A DNA stretch of 41,128 nt from a virus. Below the pieces are notes generated by a model, which saw only the letters and a list, made by a program, of their open reading frames with translations, searched no databases and was not told the DNA's origin. Made by a program: the position numbers and the translations under genes. Location of the stretch: positions 1 to 41,128 of IMG/VR virus record IMGVR_UViG_3300030233_000267; one strand, 5' to 3'. Shown one piece after another: positions 1 to 7,965 of this stretch; position 1 is the stretch's first letter, and each line of letters opens with the position of its first letter.

Positions 1-40
1 CAGGATACCCTGAGGTTGATTGCCGAACATGGATTGAGCT

Positions 41-55
41 GCGAACACCGTTCGC
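41..55. promoter_or_regulatory. Inverted repeat, possible operator
   Basis: Perfect 6-bp inverted repeat GCGAAC-ACC-GTTCGC in the leader of the first gene, ending 65 bp before its start codon. Its symmetry and position fit an operator for a phage regulator. No convincing sigma70 promoter could be assigned around it and the binding protein is unknown. Confidence 0.3.
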
Positions 56-119
56 TTCAATTCCTATCCTTCATGCCGCCGAACTCTTCGTCATCGCATA
101 ATTCCGATGGATCTATGCA

Positions 120-596
120 ATGAGCAGCCGTCCGACCACAGAACAGGACCGGGCGGCGATCAAGGCCGCTGTGCGCCGGTTGATACGCCAGGCCGGCGGG
201 CAAACAGAAGCCGCAGCCTGCACACGGGTGGGGCAGCCCGCGCTGTCCCGATATGGCTCGCCCAACCACCCGGACGACCAGGTGCCGGTGGATATCCTGA
301 TGGACCTGACGATGGACGCGGACGACCCCGACGCGATCCGCACGCTGTGCCGGCTCGCCAATGGCGTTTTCGTGCCGCTGCCGCGTGCACAGGATTGCGT
401 GACCAACTGGCCGGCGGCCGTTGGGGCCTCGGTCCGGCGCGGGGCGGAAGCCGCCGAGGCGATCTGCACGGCGCTGAACGACGATGGCCGGGTGACGGTG
501 GAAGAAATCGAGGATCTGGAAATTCTGGACAAGCTGTCAGCGGCGATCGAGGCGCTGGTGGTGTTGCAGAGCTATGCAAAGTCGGTGGAGGGATGA
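120..596 (+). CDS. Phage regulatory protein, CII-like
   Basis: 158 aa. The N-terminal third (residues about 9-45) is a helix-turn-helix-like segment with the pattern GGQTEAAACTRVGQPALSRY, typical of DNA binding. The C-terminal half is acidic and helical, with the layout of the phage regulatory protein CII family (an ANGVFVPLP stretch, then an ALNDDGRVTVEEIEDLE helix). It is the first gene of the early run, next to other putative regulators, which fits control of the lysogeny/lysis choice or early transcription. The start ATG at 120 follows a 119-bp leader holding an inverted repeat. The DNA-binding role is inferred from pattern and family resemblance; the target is unknown. Confidence 0.6.
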   Translation: MSSRPTTEQDRAAIKAAVRRLIRQAGGQTEAAACTRVGQPALSRYGSPNHPDDQVPVDILMDLTMDADDPDAIRTLCRLANGVFVPLPRAQDCVTNWPAAVGASVRRGAEAAEAICTALNDDGRVTVEEIEDLEILDKLSAAIEALVVLQSYAKSVEG

Positions 597-600
597 GGCG

Positions 601-822
601 ATGAGCGGAAGTGGAAATCGCGGCGTTTCGCCCGAGCGGATTGACCCGGCGGCTTGTCACATGTGGAACGTGCATCCCGAAGGGCCTCCGGCGGATGTGC
701 CTGAAACCACTGAACATGAGCGTATTGCGGAACGTCGAGGCAGGGCTCTGACAAAAGTCGGTGCGTTTGATGCGCCGGTGCTCCATCCGGAGCTGTTTCA
801 GCAGCAGAGCTTCTCATGCTGA
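601..822 (+). CDS. Small hypothetical early protein
   Basis: 73 aa, unrecognised. The start ATG at 601 lies 5 nt after the stop of the CII-like gene, and the stop overlaps the start of the next gene (ATG at 816), so it is packed like a real operon member. The product is rich in Pro, Glu and Arg with no motif, membrane segment or signal. It could be a small early regulator or a chance open frame. Support comes only from spacing and the tight fit between neighbours. Confidence 0.4.
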   Translation: MSGSGNRGVSPERIDPAACHMWNVHPEGPPADVPETTEHERIAERRGRALTKVGAFDAPVLHPELFQQQSFSC

Positions 823-1151
823 CCGGCCGCCATGCCCGCCGGACATTGGCGTTGTTCACGCTCGCCCGGGCGATCCATCGGGATCCCACGCGCACTTACG
901 GCCTGGCGCCTCGGATCATCGCGGAAGAGGCCGGGGTGCCGGTGGAGGCGGCCCGGCGGTGCCGGGAGGGGCGGCCGATCTCCCTTGAGGACGCGCGCAA
1001 GATGGCGGCGTGGAACGGGCTCGATCTGGACCGGTTGCTTGAAAGCGAGTCGAGGCCGGGAGCGGTGGCGACAGACGGGCGCGCCATGCAGGCGGGCGTT
1101 TTGAAGGCCGCCGATTTTGCCGGGATTTTTCCAAAAGGATTTCAGCCATGA
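816..1151 (+). CDS. Small HTH-like early protein
   Basis: 111 aa. Residues about 25-55 read as a compact helix-turn-helix (APRIIAEEAGVPVEAARRCR) followed by ISLEDARKMAAWNGLDLDRLL, the kind of tail seen in XRE/Cro-like phage regulators. It overlaps the preceding stop by 7 nt and the following start by 4 nt (ATGA), implying translational coupling inside the early operon. It is probably a DNA-binding regulator. The assignment rests on the helix pattern, not on a recognised family. Confidence 0.5.
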   Translation: MLTGRHARRTLALFTLARAIHRDPTRTYGLAPRIIAEEAGVPVEAARRCREGRPISLEDARKMAAWNGLDLDRLLESESRPGAVATDGRAMQAGVLKAADFAGIFPKGFQP

Positions 1152-1480
1152 ATGCGGATTATGCCGGTCTCCTGCCGTTGGATCTGAAGCTCGACTACGC
1201 CTTGCTGGGGCGGGCGGTGAAGGCGGAGATTTTGCGCCGGCGCCTGACCCTTGGCGAGGTGCAGGAAGAGGCGCGGGTCTCGCGCGCGAGCGTCAGCCGG
1301 ATCACCACCGGGTTTCCGGTCAAGATCGTGCCGGTGCTGCGGCTGTGCATCTGGCTGGATCTCAACCCGTTTGAACTGCTGCAGCCGATGGGCGACCTGC
1401 CGTCGGAAAAGCTGTTTCACGGGAATACAGTACTGAAACTATCTGAAATTGCTCAAGAAAATTTTGGAGACCGGCCATGA
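1148..1480 (+). CDS. XRE-like HTH regulator
   Basis: 110 aa. A clear Cro/CI-type helix-turn-helix lies at about residues 20-60: LGRAVKAEILRRRLTLGEVQ, then EEARVSRASVSRITTG, then a third helix and LCIWLDLNPFELL, a common ending of XRE domains. The start ATG overlaps the preceding stop as ATGA and the stop overlaps the next start. Position and fold suggest a repressor- or antirepressor-type regulator of the early region. It is one of three putative DNA-binding proteins in the first 1.5 kb; which of them controls lysogeny cannot be told from sequence. Confidence 0.6.
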   Translation: MNADYAGLLPLDLKLDYALLGRAVKAEILRRRLTLGEVQEEARVSRASVSRITTGFPVKIVPVLRLCIWLDLNPFELLQPMGDLPSEKLFHGNTVLKLSEIAQENFGDRP

Positions 1481-1677
1481 GGACGCAAACCCGGCCGGTG
1501 GCCAAAGGCACACGCGATCCGCGCTTTCCCGATCACCTTCAAACCGTGATCCGGCTGGAGGACGAGCTTTTCGCCGAAATACGGGAGCGGGCGATCGTTG
1601 AGGAAACAAGCTTCTGCGAGCAGGTGCGCATCCTGTGTGAATGGGGGCTGGAGTCGGCGAAGGAGGCTGAGGGGTGA
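1477..1677 (+). CDS. Small protein, ribbon-helix-helix-like
   Basis: 66 aa. The pattern TVIRLEDELFAEIRERAIVE followed by ETSFCEQVRILCEWGLE (about residues 23-60) resembles a ribbon-helix-helix fold of the Arc/MetJ type: one strand, then two helices. Its start overlaps the previous stop (ATGA) and its stop overlaps a GTG at 1674, so it belongs to the early operon. The GTG is presumably the original start of the interrupted gene downstream. A DNA-binding role is an inference from predicted fold only. Confidence 0.5.
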   Translation: MRTQTRPVAKGTRDPRFPDHLQTVIRLEDELFAEIRERAIVEETSFCEQVRILCEWGLESAKEAEG

Positions 1678-1766
1678 GGGCGCCGGCGTCCTTTCTGGAC
1701 GGGCAGATCACAAGTGAATACTATTTCCCTGTTCTCATAAGCGGAAGCAGCCCTGTGCAACGGAGG

Positions 1767-3029
1767 TCAACGCTCCGAATCGTGAGCGCGGCGCAGCCAT
1801 TCATCAAACGGCAGTTCATCAGGGTAAACGACTTCCAGAAAACGGCGCTTTTCTCCACTGCGTCCTGCATCGAAACGTCGCAAAGCACTGTGCCATTCGG
1901 CCGGCACTCCTTTTGGTGGCATGTCATCCCACGCCCAGGCCTCCTCGATTCGTTCTTTGTTAATTTTCTTCGCCCCCCCGAGGCGGGCGTTGGAAATGTT
2001 GGCATTTGTGAGTTTGGCATCATTCAAATCGGTTGTGCCAATTTCAGCAGAGGTCAAATCAGTTTCGTAAAATTCTACGTTCACAACCTTTGTTCGAACG
2101 AAACTGGCGTTGCGAAGCTTAGCGAACGAGAAGTTGGCGTGGTAACAATTTGCGTCATCAAGAATTGCATCTGTCAGATTTGTTCTGTTCATTTGCGTAA
2201 AGCTGAGGTTCGCCGAATTCAATTTTGCTCTGCTGAGATTAAACGATTTCAGATCAACAGAAGACAGGTTGGCACCAGACAAATCTGGCCTCCAATCCTC
2301 TTGAATTTCCGACCATTCTGCCAACTTCACGCTAGATCTCAGCCAGTTTGCGCTTTCAAGAGCTTTGAGCACATCGCGTTGCAATGGCTCAAAACTTGGA
2401 CGTTCTATTGCGGAATTGTCCTCTTCGATTTCTTCCGCGCGCTTCTGGGAGTGCTCCCTCACAAAATCGTAAAGCAGATCCAGGACCAGATAATACGTTT
2501 CGTCAGGATCGCTCCAAACCAGCTCCCTGAGGGCATATATGCCGGCAAGGCGGACGGAGACATCCTCGCTTTCCAGCATTTGTGCACCTTTTTGATATCG
2601 ATCTATGACCAGGCCCTTTTCGGAAAGCTTATGCGCCTTATGGGCGACCAGCGACCGCCAAAGAGCAACTCCTCCAGCGAGTATGCCAAGCGGTATCACG
2701 CCAAGGTTTCGGATGTTCTCGAGAATAGTTTGTGGTTTCTCCGCTCCGAAGTGGACAAGAAATTCCGAGGGGCTTTTTTCTATGGCAAGCCATCCGATGT
2801 TCCAGCCATGGAGCATCAACGCCCAAACAAATGGTCCAACGATTACAAAAGTCGCGCACGTAATCATGATTGCTGCAGTTGCTTGAAGCCAAGTGATGTG
2901 GCGCCACCGGCGATAAAGCCATTTATTGAAGCGCCGCCATTTTTTCTGGAAGCGGCTTCGTGTGATCACCAGCCACAACTGAGCGCGGCCGGCAATACCG
3001 GGAAGCACAACTTTACTTTTCCGCTGCAT
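1767..3029 (-). CDS. Pentapeptide-repeat membrane protein 1
   Basis: 420 aa, antisense to the phage replication operon. Basic N-terminus (about 1-50), a membrane segment at about 51-73, a second near 108-126, then a helical block (VSVRLAGIYALREL, DETYYLVLDLLYDFVREHS). This block matches a widespread class of membrane-anchored pentapeptide proteins. Pentapeptide repeats of the A(N/D)LXX type follow at about 250-350 (ANLSSVDLKSFNLSRAKLNS), then a C-terminal domain with AWAWDDMPPKGVP. The expected topology is a membrane anchor with a cytoplasmic right-handed beta-helix. It is visibly more AT-rich than its neighbours, paralogous to the gene at 3869-5005, and replaces the 5' half of a sliding-clamp gene. 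No good ribosome site precedes the ATG, so the true start may lie further in or the 5' end may be trimmed. Function is unknown; superinfection exclusion or defence is a hypothesis. Confidence 0.85.
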   Translation of the reverse strand: MQRKSKVVLPGIAGRAQLWLVITRSRFQKKWRRFNKWLYRRWRHITWLQATAAIMITCATFVIVGPFVWALMLHGWNIGWLAIEKSPSEFLVHFGAEKPQTILENIRNLGVIPLGILAGGVALWRSLVAHKAHKLSEKGLVIDRYQKGAQMLESEDVSVRLAGIYALRELVWSDPDETYYLVLDLLYDFVREHSQKRAEEIEEDNSAIERPSFEPLQRDVLKALESANWLRSSVKLAEWSEIQEDWRPDLSGANLSSVDLKSFNLSRAKLNSANLSFTQMNRTNLTDAILDDANCYHANFSFAKLRNASFVRTKVVNVEFYETDLTSAEIGTTDLNDAKLTNANISNARLGGAKKINKERIEEAWAWDDMPPKGVPAEWHSALRRFDAGRSGEKRRFLEVVYPDELPFDEWLRRAHDSER

Positions 3030-3059
3030 ATATCAAGCATCCAATCTTCTACTAGGCAA

Positions 3060-3848
3060 GGTTGCAATAGAACAGCTCGAGTGTTCGCGCTCAAGGGAAT
3101 TGGAGGTGTGGTGGCGACGGACGGTCACCGCCTCATTGCCCACGATTATACGCATAGCTTCGAGTGCTACCTGATCCTGCCGCGCCATGTCGTCCACACC
3201 GTTCTGGGGATGGTTGAACCGGAAGAGATCCTCTTCAATCAGAGTTATATGGAGTTCCGCTTTCCGGGCGGAAATCTCCTGCGCAGCAAGCTGATCGACG
3301 GCACGTTCCCGGACTGGAACCCAGTCGTTCCGGCCTACCCGGAGGACACCCGGCGGCTGAGCTTTGCCACGCTCGAAATGAAGGCGGCGCTCGACCGCAT
3401 GAGCAGGCTTGCCGGCTCGCGCATCCGGGGGGTATCCAACAGCGCGAACGCGAATGGAGACCTTCTCTTCGTCACCATGAACGGGATGGATGGCAAGGAA
3501 TGCGCGGAGCGGATTTCCAGCGGGGCGGCCGAGCACTGGCCGGGCGGCGCGGAGGTCTACGGCTTCAACGCTTCCTATCTGGCCGATCTGTGCAGGTTGT
3601 ACCGGCATGCGGCGCTGATATCGTTTATCGCGCCGGATGCAGGCAGCCCCACGCTCGTCGGTCCCGATGAAACATGGGGCCAGACCGTGCTGATGCCGAT
3701 GCGCGTCGTCGGCGACAAGTTGTTCCGCACCGCGCTGCTCGAGTTCGCCATCGCCGCGAACGCCAAGGTGTCCGGGGGAGGCGACTGCGTGACCGTGATC
3801 ATTGCGGGCACCGACCCGGCAGGCCAGATGATGGAGGCGGCCGAATGA
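3060..3848 (+). pseudogene. dnaN: DNA polymerase III beta clamp, 5'-truncated
   Basis: About 262 codons of a DnaN-type sliding clamp, domains 2-3 only. Visible landmarks are VVATDGHRL, SKLIDGTFPDWNPVVP, VYGFNASYLADLC and the C-terminal VLMPMRV, matching the bacterial clamp signatures VATDGHRL, KLVDGRFPDY, GFNVSYVLDVL and YVVMPMRL. Some 150 residues (domain 1 and the start of domain 2) are missing: similarity begins near 3075, directly beside the pentapeptide cassette. No start with a ribosome site precedes the conserved part; the nearest candidate is GTG at 3081. The reading frame stays open back to a GTG at 1674 that overlaps the previous gene, probably the original start. A ring-forming clamp needs all its domains, so this is likely inactive, unless translated as a fusion across antisense sequence. 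Confidence 0.65.
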
Positions 3849-3868
3849 CCGAAAGTCAGGAAGCCCAA

Positions 3869-5005
3869 CTATTGCGGTTGCCAAGGCAGCGGATCAACCA
3901 TGTCAGGCTCGCCGATTTTATCTGCTTCCAGGTAAGCCCTACGGAACTCCTCGTTTCTGCCTGGTGGATAACGTCTCCAAAACATTCCCCAATCGCTATT
4001 CAATCCAATGGGAACTCGATCGGACCAAGTCCATGCGAACGCGAGCTCGTCTCTTTGGTTGAAGTTGGGAGAAAACTTAGCTCCAGATATTTCGGCATTC
4101 GAAAAAATTACGCCTTCAAGATCCGAAGTGCCAAAATTGACGCCCGAAAGATCGGCCTCAAAGAAAGAGACACTGTTCAGTTTTCCTTTGGCAAGCAAAG
4201 CGCCTTTCATTCGGGCCCTGTCGAGTTGTGCGCCTTCAAATTTGCATTCGCGACAAATTGCTCCTTTAAAAGAGGCGTCCGACAGAATTGCACGTCTGAA
4301 GCACGAGTCTTCGATCCACATGTTGGAAAAGTTTACGCCCGACATCGAACAATCATCGAATATGGCTCCCTTTATTCTGATTGTCTGCGTTCCTTCCAGT
4401 TCGACCCAGTCAACTATTTGCTTACGCATAGCTGTGACCGCCCGGAGAGCGGCGATAGCGCTGTCGTCAATTGGCTGGTGGATAGGATATCCTTGCTGAC
4501 GGAAGTGGTTCGTAGATTTTCGTTGTTTCGATCGCTCTACTGCAAATTCAATCAATATTCCGGATATTATCAGGTAGTATTCGTCCGGAAGGGAGAGCGC
4601 CAATTTTCGAAGGGATGCTATGCCAGCATTTCGTTGAATTTCTTCCTGGCTGCTCAACAGCTTTACACCTTCTTGAAAACGTTGATTTTGCAGTCCAGCT
4701 TCAGCAATCGAAAGTTGTCCTTGGCTGAAATTCGCCTGCTTGTGAGCGGTGTAGGATCTCCAAATACCGAGTGGAAGTGCAATTGCTCCAAGCAAGAGCA
4801 ATCCGAGGTTTCTAAAAACACCAGATCTATTCTGTTCGCCTCCCCAATACTCCAAAGTCCATTCGATGCCAAAGTCACGCAGTACGAGTGCCAGAACTCC
4901 CAGCAGAACCAGCAAAAAAACCATTCCGGCAACAAATGCTTCAGGAGGTTCAAAGCCAAATTTTCTTTGAAGTTCCTTCAGTCTCAATTTGGAAAGCTTG
5001 TTCAT
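3869..5005 (-). CDS. Pentapeptide-repeat membrane protein 2
   Basis: 378 aa, a divergent paralogue of the product of 1767-3029 with the same architecture: membrane segments at about 24-45 and 69-88, the shared GIWRSYTAHK segment, a helical block (RNAGIASLRKLALSLPDEYY), pentapeptide repeats at about 205-290 (GVNFSNMWIEDSCFRRAILS) and a C-terminal AFAWTWSDRVPIG matching AWAWDDMPPKGVP of the first copy. GGAAG five bases before the ATG is a reasonable ribosome site. It lies antisense between the clamp remnant and the primase. Its stop is only 24 nt inside what looks like the start of another plus-strand gene (ATG at 3845), so it too seems to have interrupted a gene. Function is unknown; a membrane-located exclusion or defence role is a hypothesis. 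Confidence 0.85.
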   Translation of the reverse strand: MNKLSKLRLKELQRKFGFEPPEAFVAGMVFLLVLLGVLALVLRDFGIEWTLEYWGGEQNRSGVFRNLGLLLLGAIALPLGIWRSYTAHKQANFSQGQLSIAEAGLQNQRFQEGVKLLSSQEEIQRNAGIASLRKLALSLPDEYYLIISGILIEFAVERSKQRKSTNHFRQQGYPIHQPIDDSAIAALRAVTAMRKQIVDWVELEGTQTIRIKGAIFDDCSMSGVNFSNMWIEDSCFRRAILSDASFKGAICRECKFEGAQLDRARMKGALLAKGKLNSVSFFEADLSGVNFGTSDLEGVIFSNAEISGAKFSPNFNQRDELAFAWTWSDRVPIGLNSDWGMFWRRYPPGRNEEFRRAYLEADKIGEPDMVDPLPWQPQ

Positions 5006-5096
5006 CGGGCTTCCAGACCAAATTTTCTAAATAACAAAGATATTGAAACAGAACTGTCTCTGGCTGCCAACTGCAAATGGTTCGGGAGTTTATGAC

Positions 5097-6314
5097 ATGA
5101 AACGCTACTCCGAGTCCGAGAAGGAGCGGGTGAAGGAGAAGAACCCGATCTCGACCATCATCGGACAGCATGTCACGTGGGACCGTGCCAAGACCAATGC
5201 CGGCACCGGTGACTATTGGGCGTGTTGCCCGTTCCATCTGGAAAAAACGCCGTCGTTCCACTGCCTGGATCGGGAGCACACCTACAAGTGCTTTGGATGC
5301 GACGCGACGGGCGATCAGTTCACGTTCCTGCAGGAAATGGAGGGTCTCAGCTTTGTCGAGGCGATGGAGCGGCTTGGTGGCAAGGCCGAAGCGGAGCCGC
5401 TGACGCCTGAGCAGATCGCGGCCGAGGAAGAGAAAAAAGCCCGGCGCCGCCGCGAGCAAGAGGCGATTGCCAAGCAGAAGCGGCGGGAGGAGATCCGCAA
5501 GGCCTGGCGCTATTGGGGCTGGGGCGGCCGTGTCGCCGGCACGGAGGGTGCCGGCTATCTGCGCGGGCGTGGCCTGTTGCCGATGCCGGTGCCTTTGCCG
5601 TTGCGGTTTCATCCGCATTTCAAATACTGGCACCAGAGGCCGGTGGACGAGGGGGAGCGGAAAAAGGAGTTTTACGTGCTCTTTTCCGGCCCTGTGATGA
5701 TGGCCGCGATCACCGGGCCGGACGGTGGGTTTCTCGGTCTTCACGTCACTTATTTCGATCCGGCGCGCCATGGCAGGAAGATCGAGGTCGAGGACCCTTA
5801 TGGTGACCCGGACGAGGTCGGCAATCGCCCTCTGGTGGTGCCGAAGAAGATCCGCGGCTCGAAACGCAATGCCTCGATCAAGCTTTGGCAGCCGCCGGAG
5901 TTCGACCGGCTGGTGATCGGGGAGGGGTGGGAAACCACGGCCTCCGTTCTGCTGGCCGAGCATGGCACGGAGCGGTTTGCGCGGACCGCCTATTGGACCT
6001 CGATCGACCTGCAATCCATGGGCGGCAAGGCTGTGAAAACTATTTCGCATCCTTGGCTCAAGAACAAAACGGGAAAACCGCTGAAAGTGCCCGGGCCTGA
6101 GCCGGACCTGAATGATCAAAAGGCGCTAACCATTCCGGACCATGTCACCGAGGTGTTGCGGCTCGGAGATGGCGACAGTGACCGGTTCACGGCTGAGCAG
6201 GTGATGGCCCGGGCGGACGCCCGTTGGGCGCGGCCCGGCCGCACCCAGCACACCGCCTGGGCGCCGGAGGGCGAGGACTTCAACGATATTCTGATGGGGG
6301 TGGCGCGTGGCTGA
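5097..6314 (+). CDS. Phage primase (CHC2 zinc finger + Toprim)
   Basis: 405 aa. An N-terminal DnaG-type CHC2 zinc finger has ligands C44-x2-H47 and C65-x2-C68 (CCPFHLEKTPSFHC then YKCFGCDATGD). A charged coiled linker follows at about 105-135. A Toprim-like domain has VIGEGWETTASVLLAEHG at about 272-290, where the Glu would bind metal, and EDFNDIL near the C-terminus is typical of this group. It synthesises RNA primers for phage DNA replication. ATG 5097 is chosen because the family begins near KNPISTIIGQHV, and a stop lies just upstream at 5093-5095. The stop overlaps the GTG start of the helicase, so the two are translationally coupled. Confidence 0.88.
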   Translation: MKRYSESEKERVKEKNPISTIIGQHVTWDRAKTNAGTGDYWACCPFHLEKTPSFHCLDREHTYKCFGCDATGDQFTFLQEMEGLSFVEAMERLGGKAEAEPLTPEQIAAEEEKKARRRREQEAIAKQKRREEIRKAWRYWGWGGRVAGTEGAGYLRGRGLLPMPVPLPLRFHPHFKYWHQRPVDEGERKKEFYVLFSGPVMMAAITGPDGGFLGLHVTYFDPARHGRKIEVEDPYGDPDEVGNRPLVVPKKIRGSKRNASIKLWQPPEFDRLVIGEGWETTASVLLAEHGTERFARTAYWTSIDLQSMGGKAVKTISHPWLKNKTGKPLKVPGPEPDLNDQKALTIPDHVTEVLRLGDGDSDRFTAEQVMARADARWARPGRTQHTAWAPEGEDFNDILMGVARG

Positions 6315-7965
6315 GAAAAAGAAGGCGGCCGAGGGTGCCAGCCCCAATGTTCACCAGAAGCTTCTGGACGAGCTGACCGGCAAAGAAGTGGCGGAAACCG
6401 AGGCCGAGGCAGAACAGGGCGAAAGGGGGAGATCGCCCTCCGGGGACACCGAGAAAGCCGGGAAAAAGGGAGTTGAGCAGATCCGCGAGATCATCGCGCG
6501 TGCCAGCCAGCCCGGCGCCCTGGAGGATGATGACGATCATCTGGCCGGAGCTGAGGACGACACCGGGAATGACACCGGCGCCAGCGCGCCTGTGCCCCAG
6601 GAGTGGGGCTATTCTCTGGAGAAAATGAACGCCGAATGGTCGCTGGTGCTGATCGGCTCGAAGGTCGCCATGGTGCGCGAACAGCCGCACGCCAAGGAAG
6701 AGGACCGGGTGCGTGTCGTCCAGGTGGATTCCTTTCACAAGCTTTACAACAACAAACCGACGCAGGTGATTGGCGCGGATGGCAAGATCAAGACAATCAG
6801 CTGGTCGAAGCGCTGGGAAAGCGAACGGCACCGCCGGCAGTTCGACGGCATCGAGTTCTGGCCCAATCCGGAGGGTGCGCCGGGCACGCGGGGGTATCTG
6901 AACCTCTGGCAGGGGTTCTCGTTCCGTCCGGATCCGGATGCGGGCTCGTGGACGGTGCTGAAAGACCATCTGCTGACCAACATCTGTGACGGGGACCGGG
7001 ACCTCTACATGTGGGTGTTCGCCTGGTTCGCGCATATGCTGCAGCGGCCGCGCGAGCGGCCGGGCACGGCGATCGTCATCCGAGGGCTGATGGGATCGGG
7101 AAAATCGCTGTTGGGCGAGATCATGCGCAGCCTGATCGCGCCGCATTTCTTCCAGGTTGACGATCCGCGCTATATCACAGGCCAGTTCAACGCCCATATG
7201 AGCGCGTGCCTGCTGCTGCAGGCGGAAGAGGCGGTGTGGGCAGGTGACAAGGTGGCGGAGGGCCGTCTCAAAGGCCTGATCACCTCCAAGACGCAGATGA
7301 TCGAGTCCAAGGGTGTCGACCCTTACCGGCTCGACAATTTCGTGCGCATCATGATGACCTCGAACGAGGATTGGGTGGTGCCGGCCGGAAAGGACGAGAG
7401 ACGCTATTGCGTTCTCGATTGCGCCCCGAACGTGAAGGAAAATCACGACTATTTCGGGGAGATGATGGAAGAGCTGGGGAATGGCGGCCGACAGGCGCTG
7501 CTGGCGGATCTGCTGTCGTTTGACCTTGCCACGGTCAACCTGAGGAAGATCCCGCGCACAGGCGCGCTGCTTCAGCAAAAGCTGCGCTCCCTGGACAGCG
7601 TCGATCAGTTCATTTTCGAGCGGCTTTGTGAGGGGACGCTGCTCAAGGCCGATGACACGTGGCAGCCGTTCGGCTCCATCGTCAAGCAGACGCTCTATGA
7701 GGAGTATCTCGCCGCAGCCGACAAGATCGGGATCAAGCGCCGCGCGAGCCTGAATGAATTCGGCAAATCGGTTGCCCGGTTGATCCCGGGGCTGAAGGAC
7801 GCCCGGCCGCGCAATGAGGGGCGCAAGCGGATCTTTCTCTTTCCGGAGCTGGCCGAATGCCGGAGGGGCTTTGAAGAGGCCGTCGGCCAGGCCGTCGACT
7901 GGCCGGTGGAGGAGATCGAACCGCCCTATCAAAGCGGACAATCCGCATCGGGAGAGACAGGATGA
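6307..7965 (+). CDS. Phage replicative helicase, DUF5906-like
   Basis: 552 aa. After an acidic, low-complexity N-terminus of about 90 residues, a P-loop GLMGSGKS (about residues 260-267) opens an NTPase domain. It has QAEEAVWAGD (Walker B-like acidic pair) and the MMTSNEDWVVP and KDERRYCVLD segments (sensor and arginine-finger region) found in DUF5906 and SF3-like phage helicases. It probably unwinds the origin and works with the primase encoded immediately upstream. GTG 6307 overlaps the primase stop by 8 nt. A 334-bp gene-free repeat region follows, which fits an origin next to the initiator helicase gene. Confidence 0.82.
   Translation: MAEKKKAAEGASPNVHQKLLDELTGKEVAETEAEAEQGERGRSPSGDTEKAGKKGVEQIREIIARASQPGALEDDDDHLAGAEDDTGNDTGASAPVPQEWGYSLEKMNAEWSLVLIGSKVAMVREQPHAKEEDRVRVVQVDSFHKLYNNKPTQVIGADGKIKTISWSKRWESERHRRQFDGIEFWPNPEGAPGTRGYLNLWQGFSFRPDPDAGSWTVLKDHLLTNICDGDRDLYMWVFAWFAHMLQRPRERPGTAIVIRGLMGSGKSLLGEIMRSLIAPHFFQVDDPRYITGQFNAHMSACLLLQAEEAVWAGDKVAEGRLKGLITSKTQMIESKGVDPYRLDNFVRIMMTSNEDWVVPAGKDERRYCVLDCAPNVKENHDYFGEMMEELGNGGRQALLADLLSFDLATVNLRKIPRTGALLQQKLRSLDSVDQFIFERLCEGTLLKADDTWQPFGSIVKQTLYEEYLAAADKIGIKRRASLNEFGKSVARLIPGLKDARPRNEGRKRIFLFPELAECRRGFEEAVGQAVDWPVEEIEPPYQSGQSASGETG

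Noticed and set aside
1674-3848. A single 724-codon plus-strand gene
   Set aside because: Its first two thirds are the exact antisense, in register, of a clear pentapeptide-repeat protein; only the last ~262 codons have family signatures (clamp). Openness follows from absence of TTA/CTA/TCA codons on the other strand. Kept as a finding, not as a gene.
3674-5095. A 473-codon plus-strand gene before the primase
   Set aside because: It overlaps the clamp 3' end out of frame and then runs antisense to the second pentapeptide gene; it shows no domain.
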